DNA of 64,000 nt from HGM04593 sp045661205 (GTDB lineage Bacteria > Bacteroidota > Bacteroidia > Bacteroidales > Bacteroidaceae): positions 1-64,000 of the forward strand of contig JAZRFE010000041.1 in the NCBI GenBank assembly GCA_045661205.1. Direction: 5' to 3'. Every line of letters starts with the position of its first letter. Position 1 is the stretch's first letter. The notes beneath the pieces were generated by a model, which saw only the letters and a program-made list of their open reading frames with translations, had not been told where the DNA came from and did no database searches. The position numbers and the translations under genes are program-made. Of this stretch, positions 27,200 through 35,574 are shown piece by piece.

Positions 27200-28207
27200 A
27201 TGAAGATATTGGTAACCGGAGCAAGCGGGTTCATAGGCAGCTTCCTCGTCGACGAAGCCCTGTCACGCGGATACGAAGTGTGGGCGGGCGTTCGTGGCAG
27301 TAGCAGTCGCGCATACCTGCAAGATGCGCGCATAAAGTTCATCAACCTCGATTTTGGTAATAGAGCGAAGCTCGATGAACAGTTGGCAGCCTTTGCAGCA
27401 GAGAACGGCCGCTGGGACTACATTATACATGCGGCAGGAGTAACAAAATGCCTCAATAGCGCCGATTTTATGCGTGTCAATTTTGAAGGCACTAAAAATT
27501 TTATCGAATCGCTTGCATTGTACAATATGTTGCCCGAAAGATTTCTCTATCTCAGCTCGTTGAGCATCTACGGGCCTGTACGCGAGCAACAACCCTATAC
27601 TCCTATCACCGACAGCGATACCCCCTGCCCGAACACAGCATACGGTCGCAGCAAGCTAGCTGCCGAGGAGTTTATAAATAGCTTCCCAGGCTTGCAATAT
27701 GTCATTTTCCGCCCCACAGGGGTTTATGGCCCTCGCGAGAAAGATTACTTCAAGATGGTGCAGAGCATAGCCTCGCACGTCGATTTTTCAGTTGGTTGCA
27801 AGCCTCAGGTAATTACTTTTATATATGTGAAAGACCTTGTGAAGGCTATCTATATGGCCATTGACAAGGGCGTCTCGGGGCGTTGCTATTTTGTCAGCGA
27901 GCCTCGCGGTTACGACAGTCGCAGCTTCAGCGATTACATACAGACCGAGCTAGGCAAACGATGGGTACTTCGTATAAAAGCCCCTTTGTGGGTGCTGAAA
28001 GCCATCTCCACCTGTGCCGAGTTCTTTGCCCGCATGACCAAACAGGCGAGCACGCTCAACCGCGACAAGTACAACATAATGAAGCAGCGCAATTGGCTCT
28101 GCGACACCCGCCCCATAGAAGAAGAGTTAGGATTTTCCATCGACTACACCCTGCAACAGGGCACAAAGGAGATGATTGAATGGTATAAAAAAGAAAAATG
28201 GATATAA
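27200..28207 (+). CDS. NAD-dependent epimerase/dehydratase (extended SDR)
   Basis: 335 residues. The Rossmann motif is VTGASGFIGS at residues 5-14, and the active-site pair is Y-x-x-x-K in TAYGRSKLAAEE. LYLSSLSIYGP supplies the Ser of the triad. The start at 27200 is chosen because an in-frame ATG at 27149 lies inside the promoter. The last 10 bases overlap the PAP2 gene, so the two products are made together. Members of this extended SDR group act on nucleotide sugars, but some reduce keto-sphingoid bases or keto-ceramides; with a PAP2_3 partner a lipid substrate is a reasonable guess, not shown by the sequence. Confidence 0.88.
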   Translation: MKILVTGASGFIGSFLVDEALSRGYEVWAGVRGSSSRAYLQDARIKFINLDFGNRAKLDEQLAAFAAENGRWDYIIHAAGVTKCLNSADFMRVNFEGTKNFIESLALYNMLPERFLYLSSLSIYGPVREQQPYTPITDSDTPCPNTAYGRSKLAAEEFINSFPGLQYVIFRPTGVYGPREKDYFKMVQSIASHVDFSVGCKPQVITFIYVKDLVKAIYMAIDKGVSGRCYFVSEPRGYDSRSFSDYIQTELGKRWVLRIKAPLWVLKAISTCAEFFARMTKQASTLNRDKYNIMKQRNWLCDTRPIEEELGFSIDYTLQQGTKEMIEWYKKEKWI

Positions 28208-29151
28208 AATTTTTACAAAGAGAAGAGCTTCGCTACAAGTTCCTCGCCGTAGAGAAACTCAACATTCTCTATAATCTGCTGACGACAATTTTCATCATTG
28301 TTCTCTACAACAGTCTGAACAACCCGCAGAAGATGCTCACCGACAGGTTTTTCATTCTTCTGCTGACATTCGTGCCCATATACATTTACACCCGTTACCC
28401 GTCGCCGGCGACAAGGTTTCTTAGAATAGTGGGGCAGATGTCGCTACTCTCCTATTGGTACCCCGACACCTTTGAGTTCAACAGAATCTTCACCAACCTC
28501 GACCACATTTTCGCCGGGCTCGACCTCTCGCTTTTCGGCTGTCAGCCGGCACTGATGTTCGAGCAGGTGTTCAGTAGTTTTTGGGTGCGCGAGGCGTTCA
28601 ATCTGGGCTATTTTGCCTACTATCCGATGATTGCCTCGATAGTATTCTTCTACTTCTTTGCCCGTAACAAAGAGGTGGAGCGTTGCACATTCATATTGAT
28701 AGGCTCGTTCTATATATTTTATATAATTTATATGTTCCTGCCCGTTGCGGGCCCGCAATTCTATTTCCCTGTTATTGACCCTTCGCTTGTTGCCGGCGGT
28801 CCTTATCCCGAAATAGGCGATTACTTCAACCTGCATCCCGAGATAAGCATTGCGCAGAGTGGCAAGGGAGGTCTTTTCACACACCTTGTAGGCATGGCAC
28901 AGGCTTCGGGCGAAAGACCCACAGCTGCCTTCCCCAGCTCTCACATAGGCATCTCCACAGTGATAATAATCCTTGCATGGCGAGCAAAGAAGGGGCTTTT
29001 CCTTACATTGCTGCCCTTCTACCTGTTGCTTTGTTGTGCAACGGTCTACATAAAGGCTCACTACCTTGTCGATGCCTTTGCAGGTGTTGCGACGGGAGTA
29101 CTTTTCTACTTGCTCACAGCAACCATCTACGATAAATGTATGAAAGATTAA
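28198..29151 (+). CDS. PAP2_3/Aur1-like membrane phosphotransferase or phosphatase
   Basis: 317 residues, about six membrane segments. Catalytic blocks are RPTAAFPSSHIGIS (Ser-Ser-His, near 240-253) and AHYLVDAFAG (His-x-x-x-Asp, near 285). The basic residue of the classical first PAP2 motif is not obvious, as in the inositolphosphotransferase Aur1/Ipt1 group (PAP2_3), which transfers a phospho-headgroup to ceramide, releasing diacylglycerol. Its ATG overlaps the dehydrogenase gene and a terminator follows. Alternatives: a polyprenyl-pyrophosphate or phosphatidate phosphatase. Inner membrane with the active site on the outer face. Confidence 0.83.
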   Translation: MDIKFLQREELRYKFLAVEKLNILYNLLTTIFIIVLYNSLNNPQKMLTDRFFILLLTFVPIYIYTRYPSPATRFLRIVGQMSLLSYWYPDTFEFNRIFTNLDHIFAGLDLSLFGCQPALMFEQVFSSFWVREAFNLGYFAYYPMIASIVFFYFFARNKEVERCTFILIGSFYIFYIIYMFLPVAGPQFYFPVIDPSLVAGGPYPEIGDYFNLHPEISIAQSGKGGLFTHLVGMAQASGERPTAAFPSSHIGISTVIIILAWRAKKGLFLTLLPFYLLLCCATVYIKAHYLVDAFAGVATGVLFYLLTATIYDKCMKD

Positions 29152-29153
29152 TT

Positions 29154-29191
29154 ACATAAAAGAAGCAGCCCTCGGGCTGCTTCTTTTATGT
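29154..29191. terminator. Bidirectional intrinsic terminator
   Basis: Arms of about 18 bases (29154-29171 and 29175-29191) with a 3-base loop between convergent genes; the arm ends are T-rich. Confidence 0.88.
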
Positions 29192-29202
29192 AATATTGTC
29201 TT

Positions 29203-29634
29203 TTAAGACTTTATGGTGCCGTTGGGCTCTACGTAAAGCTCAATCTCCTTGTTGCCGTGCTCAATGTCGATTATGTAATATGTACCATTGGGTGTCTCGG
29301 CATAATCTGCGTCGTCTATGCTGTATTTGGGGTAGGCTGTCGCTACTGCTCCGGTTACAGCATCGGGCAAATTGTTTACTGCGTAGTCCCATGTTGTCAT
29401 CACCCACACATCATTTTTGTTGAAATATACATCCTTTTTGATGTTGGCATCGTAAATCTCCACTTCGAGAAGGTTGTATTTATACTCGGCCTCGATGATG
29501 ACTGCCTCGGGGTAATTTGCCTTAATATAGTTTGTAACATTGTTGTTTAAAGCAACATTATCGTCGTCTTTGTCGCAACTTGTAACTCCCACTGTGAGAG
29601 TAAGAAGCATCATAATTGATAAAATATTTTTCAT
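29203..29634 (-). CDS. PepSY-like (DUF2874) lipoprotein
   Basis: 143 residues with a lipoprotein signal peptide ending in GVTSC (Cys near 20), then a DKDDD linker. The body has two PepSY-like halves: ANYPEAVIIEAEYKYNLLEVEI (in part) and AVATAYPKYSIDDADYAETPNGTYYIIDIE, each a helix plus beta hairpin. DUF2874 proteins are small periplasmic or surface proteins of Bacteroidota of unknown function, often in tandem pairs. It is 50 bases downstream of a second PepSY-like gene on the same strand. Confidence 0.82.
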   Translation of the reverse strand: MKNILSIMMLLTLTVGVTSCDKDDDNVALNNNVTNYIKANYPEAVIIEAEYKYNLLEVEIYDANIKKDVYFNKNDVWVMTTWDYAVNNLPDAVTGAVATAYPKYSIDDADYAETPNGTYYIIDIEHGNKEIELYVEPNGTIKS

Positions 29635-29684
29635 GGCTTTAAGTTCTAAATGGTGCGTAACTAATGTGTTTGTTATAGGTCTGT

Positions 29685-30125
29685 TTAGTTGTCAATATCT
29701 ATGATGTTGAACTTGTTGTCGAATGTTAGCTCCAGGCGGTTCGAGAGTTTCAACTCGTAATCGGTTCTGTTGCGCTCAATCTGCATCACTTTTACATCGG
29801 GATAGTTCTCTTTCACATATTTCATTATCTGAGCAGGTACGATGGGTGTCGGAACCGATGAATGTCGGCAATCAACCTCTTTCCACTCGCCGTTGCGGTT
29901 GAACTCCACCTTTGTGCCGTCGGTCATCATCACCTCGTATGATTTCTCCAAGAAGTCGTGCTCCTCTTTGACGTATGTTATCTTGGTGGTGCCGAAGTAG
30001 CGATCGATGAACTGTTGCGACTTTTTAGGCAGAGCCTCCTTTGTTATCAAACGGTCGTTGTCGGCGTTTGCAGTCATTATACCCATTGAAAATACGGCTA
30101 TTAAAATAACAATTAACTTTTTCAT
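29685..30125 (-). CDS. PepSY-like (DUF2874) periplasmic protein
   Basis: 146 residues with a cleavable signal peptide (about 1-22, ending MTANA). Two PepSY-like repeats follow: FIDRYFGTTKITYVKEE with VEFNRNGEWKEVDC, and IMKYVKENYPDVKVMQIERN with LELTFDNKFNIIDID. A single Cys near 97 is present. First gene of the pair on this strand. Upstream (30126-30270) is A+T rich and holds the spaced repeat GATTC-N6-GAATC at about 30190-30205, a possible operator. Function unknown. Confidence 0.85.
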   Translation of the reverse strand: MKKLIVILIAVFSMGIMTANADNDRLITKEALPKKSQQFIDRYFGTTKITYVKEEHDFLEKSYEVMMTDGTKVEFNRNGEWKEVDCRHSSVPTPIVPAQIMKYVKENYPDVKVMQIERNRTDYELKLSNRLELTFDNKFNIIDIDN

Positions 30126-30270
30126 GATTCTTCGTTTTTATCGGGTTAAACAATTCTTTAACAACTTTTCTACTGCAAAGGTTACATCCGATTCTGAAAA
30201 GAATCTGAAAAAACAGGAAATATCTATTTTTTTCGCAAAAAAAACATTTTTTGTTTCGATATATAAAAAA

Positions 30271-30297
30271 AGCCCGGTGCAGTCGATGCACCGGGCT
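30271..30297 (-). terminator. Intrinsic terminator after alkaline phosphatase
   Basis: 11-base G+C-rich arms (30271-30281, 30287-30297), 5-base loop, followed on the minus strand by a run of seven T. Confidence 0.92.
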
Positions 30298-30318
30298 GTA
30301 ATCACGTTTGCGCGTGGG

Positions 30319-31701
30319 TTATTTACCGTATTTCGCAATTTTCTTTATAATCTTGGGAATATCGGTGTTGTCAATCACTCCGTTGAACTTCTCGGCACCT
30401 GCGCCAATGGCAAAGAGGGGCACGAAGCTTGCCGAGTGATTGGGGCCTGCCCATGAGAGAAGAGCCTTGTGGTTAATCATCTGCTTAGCTCTTGAAGCGA
30501 TAGACGAGAGCTTGCTCTCGCGTTTAGCGATGTCGGTTGTTGCGTATGCCTGCTCAAAGTATGCTCTCAGCTCGTGAGTCTCCTCCTTTGTAAGCTCTAC
30601 TGTCTCGCCAATGCCGAAGTACTCTTTCAACAACTCCATTACTCTCTCCCAGCGAAGTTCCATTCTTGCACGGCTTGCGCGACGCAGGATAGAAGCCATT
30701 CTGTCGGCACTCACCTTCTGGCCTGCAAGTGCTTTCAGGTTCAGTGCGTATGCGCCGCTGTAACCGAGCACCAAACCGCCTGTCTCGTGGTCGGCTGTTA
30801 CTACGATAAGAGTCTCGTCGGCATGTTTCTTGTAGAACTCGTATGCCACTTTTATAGCGTTGTCGAAGTCGATAACCTCGTTGAGCATTGTCGCGCCGTC
30901 GTCGGCATGTGAAGCGTAGTCAATCTTGCCACCCTCTACCATAAAGAAGAATCCCTTCTTGTTTTTGCTCTTGTTTGTGAGGTATTCGATACCTGCCTCG
31001 GTAATCTGTGCAAGTGTCAGGTCGCCCTCCTCGCGGTCGAGTGCGTAGGGAAGATCCGATGCAACCTCTTTCTGGTAGAGCATAAGTTTCTTTGCATTCT
31101 TACCATTCTGCTTGTAGTCGTCAAAACCTCTTGCAATGGTGTAACCCTGCTCTTTTGCCTTGTTGTAAATCTCCTCGCGTTTCTCGCTTGAGCACAAAAG
31201 GTCGCCACCGGCATAGAAGTCGTAACCTGCAATGAGCATATCTTCTGAAATCTCATCGTGGCGTGAACGGCCGGGCTGGTGGGCATAGAATGCTCCGGGT
31301 GTTGCATGACCGACGCTCACAGTTGATGATACACCTACTGCGTAGCCAGCCTCTTTAGCTGCGTGTGCAACGCTGTAAACAGGTTCGTTGTCTACTGTCA
31401 CGCCCAGATATCCGTTCTTTGTCTTGCTGCCTGTTGCGAGCGCAGTGCCCGATGCGGCAGAGTCGGTAACACCATTGGTCTTTGAGAATGTTGATACGAA
31501 CGCGCTCTTGGGGAACTGTGTGAAGCAGAGCTTTTGGGGACGACCAATCTCTCCTTTAAGCTCGCCCAAATAAAGCTCTGTACCCAATACATGTGAGGGG
31601 CCCATTCCGTCACCGATAAAGTAGAATACATACTTAGGCGCTTTTGCAAAGCTTGCCAATACCAATAGCAACAGCAAGCATGTTCCGAATAATTTTTTCA
31701 T
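30319..31701 (-). CDS. phoA: Alkaline phosphatase
   Basis: 460 residues with a signal peptide (about 1-20), so periplasmic. It hydrolyses phosphate monoesters with two zinc ions and one magnesium. Metal ligand D31 lies in YFIGDGMGPSH and the phosphorylated serine is S81 in VTDSAASGTALATG. Further ligands are in MVEGGKIDYASHADD and VVTADHETGG, and the last His in SWAGPNHSASFVPL. It is the last gene of the long minus-strand run, 31 bases after the serpin, with a strong terminator. No Pho-box-like direct repeat is visible in that short gap. Confidence 0.95.
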   Translation of the reverse strand: MKKLFGTCLLLLLVLASFAKAPKYVFYFIGDGMGPSHVLGTELYLGELKGEIGRPQKLCFTQFPKSAFVSTFSKTNGVTDSAASGTALATGSKTKNGYLGVTVDNEPVYSVAHAAKEAGYAVGVSSTVSVGHATPGAFYAHQPGRSRHDEISEDMLIAGYDFYAGGDLLCSSEKREEIYNKAKEQGYTIARGFDDYKQNGKNAKKLMLYQKEVASDLPYALDREEGDLTLAQITEAGIEYLTNKSKNKKGFFFMVEGGKIDYASHADDGATMLNEVIDFDNAIKVAYEFYKKHADETLIVVTADHETGGLVLGYSGAYALNLKALAGQKVSADRMASILRRASRARMELRWERVMELLKEYFGIGETVELTKEETHELRAYFEQAYATTDIAKRESKLSSIASRAKQMINHKALLSWAGPNHSASFVPLFAIGAGAEKFNGVIDNTDIPKIIKKIAKYGK

Positions 31702-31732
31702 TTTCTTGGTCCTATTTTGTTTGTTGATTCAT

Positions 31733-32956
31733 TTACTCTTTGGGGTGTCCGTTCTTTCCGATGAACAGGATGTTACCTGTCTCCCTCTCCCTTATTATAT
31801 ATATAAAGGGTCGGTTGATAACCATTTTCTTGGGCTGGGGAGGTCCGGCTGACATTGTCATCAGCGATACTGATGTTACGGCAGCAGCTTCTGCACCCTC
31901 TTCGTCTACCTTCACGAATGTCTTTTGCAGCACGTCGCCTATGCACAGTGCCTCTTTGCTGAGTGCGTCGAAGTTTGCCTTGTTGGGGTTGAAGGCATCG
32001 CTCATGCCCATCTCCTGCAATGTTCTCTTAAGGCTTGTACCATATTCAGCCTTGTAGCGCGGCAGGCTCAGGTGCACCTCCTCGCTCTCGCGGTCGGCAT
32101 ACCAGGTATTGAAGTTCTCGTCGAGAAGTTCCACGCATTTGTCCATAGCCACTCCTTCGCGCGGCAGCACGAAGAGCATCTCGAACATGCCTTCGCCAAA
32201 GGGCTTTGCCACCATCTGTATATCCTCATTCTCGTAGTAGGGCATTTTCACATTCTGGAACATCATCTGCACCTTTACCTTCTCGCCGTTCTCCTTGGTG
32301 AAATCCTCCTCTTTTGTGCGCTTCTTGTTGAATGTGTCGCTCCAACGGCCGTTGAAGTAGAGCGCATTAATAAGGAAAAGCTGTGTCATGGGGTCAATTT
32401 CCTTTATAATCTCGGTGATTTTTCCATCGGTCTTCTGTGAGCACCATTCGTTGATGGCTTTTATCGCAGCAGCGTCGAATTTGATGTTCTTCACCGCTGC
32501 ATCGTAATATTTGGTGTTGCTCTTTTCAAACTCCTTCTTTATCTTGAAATTCTTATTCACCCACATAGAGTTTGCCACTCCCACGGTTACTCTTTCGGGG
32601 TCGAGAGTGCTCAGACGTTTGATAAGTTTTTCTTGGCAGGCGTTGATTTTCTCTGCGTCGTTCATGGGAAATCCTAATGCAGCGTACATCTGCTCGCGTG
32701 TAGCTCCGTCTGCGCCGTTGGCTGCCATCGACAATGCCCACGATGCGCTCATGGGCGAAAGACAGAAGTTGTCGTTGCCCTTTTCTGCCTGGTACATCTG
32801 CGCGAACAGTTTCATCGCGAATTTGTTTGTCTCGCGTGCAATCTCTGTTTCTTGCTCGCTCAACTGTGTAGACTGCTCGGTCTGTGCAGTCTGTGTGGCT
32901 GTGCCGCATGATACCAATGTCGCGGCTATTGCCATTATGTAAAATGCTTTTTTCAT
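31733..32956 (-). CDS. Serpin-family lipoprotein with inhibitory hinge and Met-Ser P1-P1'
   Basis: 407 residues, full serpin length. The lipoprotein signal ends in TLVSC (Cys17), so the protein is membrane-anchored, probably facing out. NAMYFNGRW-type family motif is present as LINALYFNGRWSDTF, and the C-terminal INRPFIYIIRERETGNILFIGK is the conserved serpin end. The reactive-centre hinge is EEGAEAAAVTSV, with small residues at P14-P10 as in inhibitory serpins. Counting from the hinge as in alpha-1-antitrypsin puts P1-P1' at M368-S369, the same pair. Inference: inhibitor of elastase-like serine proteases of the host. It starts 12 bases after rseP. Confidence 0.93.
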   Translation of the reverse strand: MKKAFYIMAIAATLVSCGTATQTAQTEQSTQLSEQETEIARETNKFAMKLFAQMYQAEKGNDNFCLSPMSASWALSMAANGADGATREQMYAALGFPMNDAEKINACQEKLIKRLSTLDPERVTVGVANSMWVNKNFKIKKEFEKSNTKYYDAAVKNIKFDAAAIKAINEWCSQKTDGKITEIIKEIDPMTQLFLINALYFNGRWSDTFNKKRTKEEDFTKENGEKVKVQMMFQNVKMPYYENEDIQMVAKPFGEGMFEMLFVLPREGVAMDKCVELLDENFNTWYADRESEEVHLSLPRYKAEYGTSLKRTLQEMGMSDAFNPNKANFDALSKEALCIGDVLQKTFVKVDEEGAEAAAVTSVSLMTMSAGPPQPKKMVINRPFIYIIRERETGNILFIGKNGHPKE

Positions 32957-32968
32957 GTTGTGTTTATT

Positions 32969-34291
32969 TTAGAACAGAAATTTTGTTATGTCATTGTATG
33001 CGGCAAGCACAAAGAGTGCCAGCAGTAGGAACATTCCCACCATCTGTGCGCGTTCCAAGAACTTGTCGCTGGGCTTGTGGCCTGTTATCACCTCCGCGAG
33101 CAGGAACAGCACATGTCCGCCGTCGAGTGCGGGTATGGGCAGTATGTTCATGAATGCAAGTATGATAGAGAGGAATGCTGTCATCATCCAGAATTTGTAC
33201 CAATCCCATGTGGGGGGGAACATGCTTCCTATTGTTCCGAACATACCCACCGACTTTGCACCTTCGGCCGAGAAAACATATTTAAAGTCGCTCACATAGC
33301 CTTTGAGCACGTTGCAACCGTAGATGGCTCCTGCGGGGAACGATTCCAGAAGTCCGTACTCCAGCACCACGGGAGTATATCCCATGTCGCGGGGCATCAC
33401 ACCCAGTTTATATGTAGAGTCTACGTTGGCTGTGAGTATCACCTCCTCGCCTCCTCTTATGGCTGTGATATTCACATTGCTCTCACTCTTCTCTTTCGCT
33501 CCTTCGAGCGCATTCATAAGTTTGTACCACGAATTTATACTCTTGCCCGCGATGCTTGTGATGCTGTCGCCACGCTGTACGCCTGCGAGCGCAGCTGCGC
33601 TACCGGGTAAGACACTGTCGATGACTGCGGGTATTCTGTACTGCATGAAGGGGGTGTCGTTGCCCAAGTCCAGAAGCCCGAACTCCTCGGGTATGGCGAT
33701 GGTAACTTCCTTGCCGTTGCGGAGCACTGTCACGTTCTTCTCGTCAATGATTTTTCTCAGCAGGTCTACGTCATATTTGTTCAAGTCGTCACCGCCGCTG
33801 CGCAGCAGTATGTCGCCGTCTACAAAGCCGATGGCTTTTGCATTCTCGTTGAACTCCATTCCGTAGGTGGCCTTTTTAACGTCGTAGTAGCTCTCGCCCC
33901 ATGTGAAGAGTATCATCGAGTAGATGAATAGGGCGAGTACGAAGTTGAAGAGCACACCTCCAATCATTATGAGCAGACGCTGATAGGCGGGCTTTGCGCG
34001 GAACTCATAGGGCTGTGGGGGCAGTTTCATCTGCTCCACGTCCATCGACTCGTCTATCATTCCCGAAATCTTGCAATATCCGCCCAGGGGCAGCCAGCCG
34101 ATACCATACTCGGTGTCGCTGTTCTTGGGCTTCCATTTGAAGAGCGAGAATTTGTAGTCGAAGAACAGGTAGAACTTCTCCACTCTCACCTTGAATATTC
34201 TCGAAAAGATAAAATGGCCGAACTCATGAATAAGCACAAGCAGGCTCAATGCCATTATCAACTGAAGGGCGCGTATGAAAAATATCTCCAT
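32969..34291 (-). CDS. rseP: Site-2 intramembrane zinc metalloprotease RseP
   Basis: 440 residues, family M50B. The zinc motif HEFGH is at residues 22-26 in the first membrane segment, and the third ligand is the Asp of NILPIPALDGG near the C-terminus. A PDZ domain sits between (about 205-285; GSAAALAGVQRGDSITSIAG). In other bacteria RseP cleaves anti-sigma factors and remnant signal peptides. It is 58 bases downstream of dxr on the same strand, a gene order conserved in Bacteroidales, and 12 bases upstream of the serpin gene. Confidence 0.95.
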   Translation of the reverse strand: MEIFFIRALQLIMALSLLVLIHEFGHFIFSRIFKVRVEKFYLFFDYKFSLFKWKPKNSDTEYGIGWLPLGGYCKISGMIDESMDVEQMKLPPQPYEFRAKPAYQRLLIMIGGVLFNFVLALFIYSMILFTWGESYYDVKKATYGMEFNENAKAIGFVDGDILLRSGGDDLNKYDVDLLRKIIDEKNVTVLRNGKEVTIAIPEEFGLLDLGNDTPFMQYRIPAVIDSVLPGSAAALAGVQRGDSITSIAGKSINSWYKLMNALEGAKEKSESNVNITAIRGGEEVILTANVDSTYKLGVMPRDMGYTPVVLEYGLLESFPAGAIYGCNVLKGYVSDFKYVFSAEGAKSVGMFGTIGSMFPPTWDWYKFWMMTAFLSIILAFMNILPIPALDGGHVLFLLAEVITGHKPSDKFLERAQMVGMFLLLALFVLAAYNDITKFLF

Positions 34292-34349
34292 AAATTTTTT
34301 GTATTCTGTCTCTCTTTAAGGGTTAAACATCTTTTTGCATATAAGGTTT

Positions 34350-35510
34350 TTATATCCATCCTTCCACCATGCGTCTTGTCTGCATGTCGGTGTCGAAGAG
34401 GTTGTCGAGTGAGGGCTTCAGACGATAGTCCACACTCTGCATGGCTCTCTCTATCAGACGGCTCATCTCGGTGAACTTTATTTTCTCCTTAAGAAAGGCC
34501 GACACGCACACCTCATTCGCAGCGTTCAGCACGCAAGGCATATTCCCGCCCATTGTCAGTGCCTGGTAGGCAAGTTGCAGGTTGGGGAAACGCTCGGTGT
34601 CGGGCTGCTCAAAGGTCAGCTCTTTCATAGTGGCGAAATTGAGTCGCTCAAAGCTCGACGAGAGTCGTGTGGGGTAAGAGAGGGCATACATTATAGGCAG
34701 ACGCATGTCGGGTGTTCCCAACTGTGCCTTTACTGCTCCGTCGGCAAACTGCACCATAGAGTGTATCACCGACTGTGGGTGCACCACCACCTCTATCTCC
34801 TCGGGCTTCACGCCGAAGAGCCATTTGGCCTCAATCACCTCCAGACCCTTGTTCATCATCGATGCCGAGTCGATGGTAATCTTTGCTCCCATGCTCCAAT
34901 TGGGGTGTTTCAGAGCCTGTTCGCGGGTTACTGTTTCCAACTGCTCTTTGCTGAATGTGCGGAAGGGGCCTCCCGAGGCTGTCAGAATGATTTTCTCCAC
35001 CCTGTTGTCGCTCTCTCCGGCGAGGCATTGGAAAATTGCCGAGTGTTCCGAGTCTACCGGCAGGATGGGCACCTGGTACTGCATTGCAAGCTCGTTTATA
35101 AGCTCGCCGGCCACCACCATCGTCTCTTTGTTGGCGAGAGCAATTGCTTTTCCTGCCTTTATAGCCTCTATCGTGGGGCGCAGTCCGGCAAAGCCTACGA
35201 GGGCTGTGACTACAATGTCGATGGGTTGCGATTGTACTATCTGGCAGATGGAGTCGTAGCCGCCGTATACTTTTATGGGCAGGTCCTGCAACGCCTCTTT
35301 CAACTGTTCGTATTTCTCTTCGTTGGCTATGACCACCGCCTCGGGGCGGAACTTGCGTGCCTGTTCTATAAGCTCTTCCACGCGGTCGTTGGCTGTGAGG
35401 GCGTACACCTCGAAACATTCGGGGTGTTCCTCTACCACTTGCAGTGTTTGTGTGCCTATCGAGCCTGTGGAGCCGAGCACTGCTATCACTCTTTTATGTC
35501 TGTCTATCAT
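34350..35510 (-). CDS. dxr: 1-deoxy-D-xylulose-5-phosphate reductoisomerase
   Basis: 386 residues. It makes methylerythritol phosphate, the committed step of non-mevalonate isoprenoid synthesis, with NADPH. The NADPH site is VLGSTGSIGTQTLQV (residues 11-25), the catalytic region ALANKETMVVAGELI and the metal-binding DSEHSAIFQCL follow, and GAKITIDSASMMNKGLE is the signature of the substrate loop. Complete length. Cytoplasmic. Same strand as the M23 gene 64 bases upstream. Confidence 0.97.
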   Translation of the reverse strand: MIDRHKRVIAVLGSTGSIGTQTLQVVEEHPECFEVYALTANDRVEELIEQARKFRPEAVVIANEEKYEQLKEALQDLPIKVYGGYDSICQIVQSQPIDIVVTALVGFAGLRPTIEAIKAGKAIALANKETMVVAGELINELAMQYQVPILPVDSEHSAIFQCLAGESDNRVEKIILTASGGPFRTFSKEQLETVTREQALKHPNWSMGAKITIDSASMMNKGLEVIEAKWLFGVKPEEIEVVVHPQSVIHSMVQFADGAVKAQLGTPDMRLPIMYALSYPTRLSSSFERLNFATMKELTFEQPDTERFPNLQLAYQALTMGGNMPCVLNAANEVCVSAFLKEKIKFTEMSRLIERAMQSVDYRLKPSLDNLFDTDMQTRRMVEGWI

Positions 35511-35574
35511 TTCTTTTGTGTTTTTCTGTGGCAGTTTGTCGTGTGCCGACGCACTGCTTTATGCTGTTTCTTTG

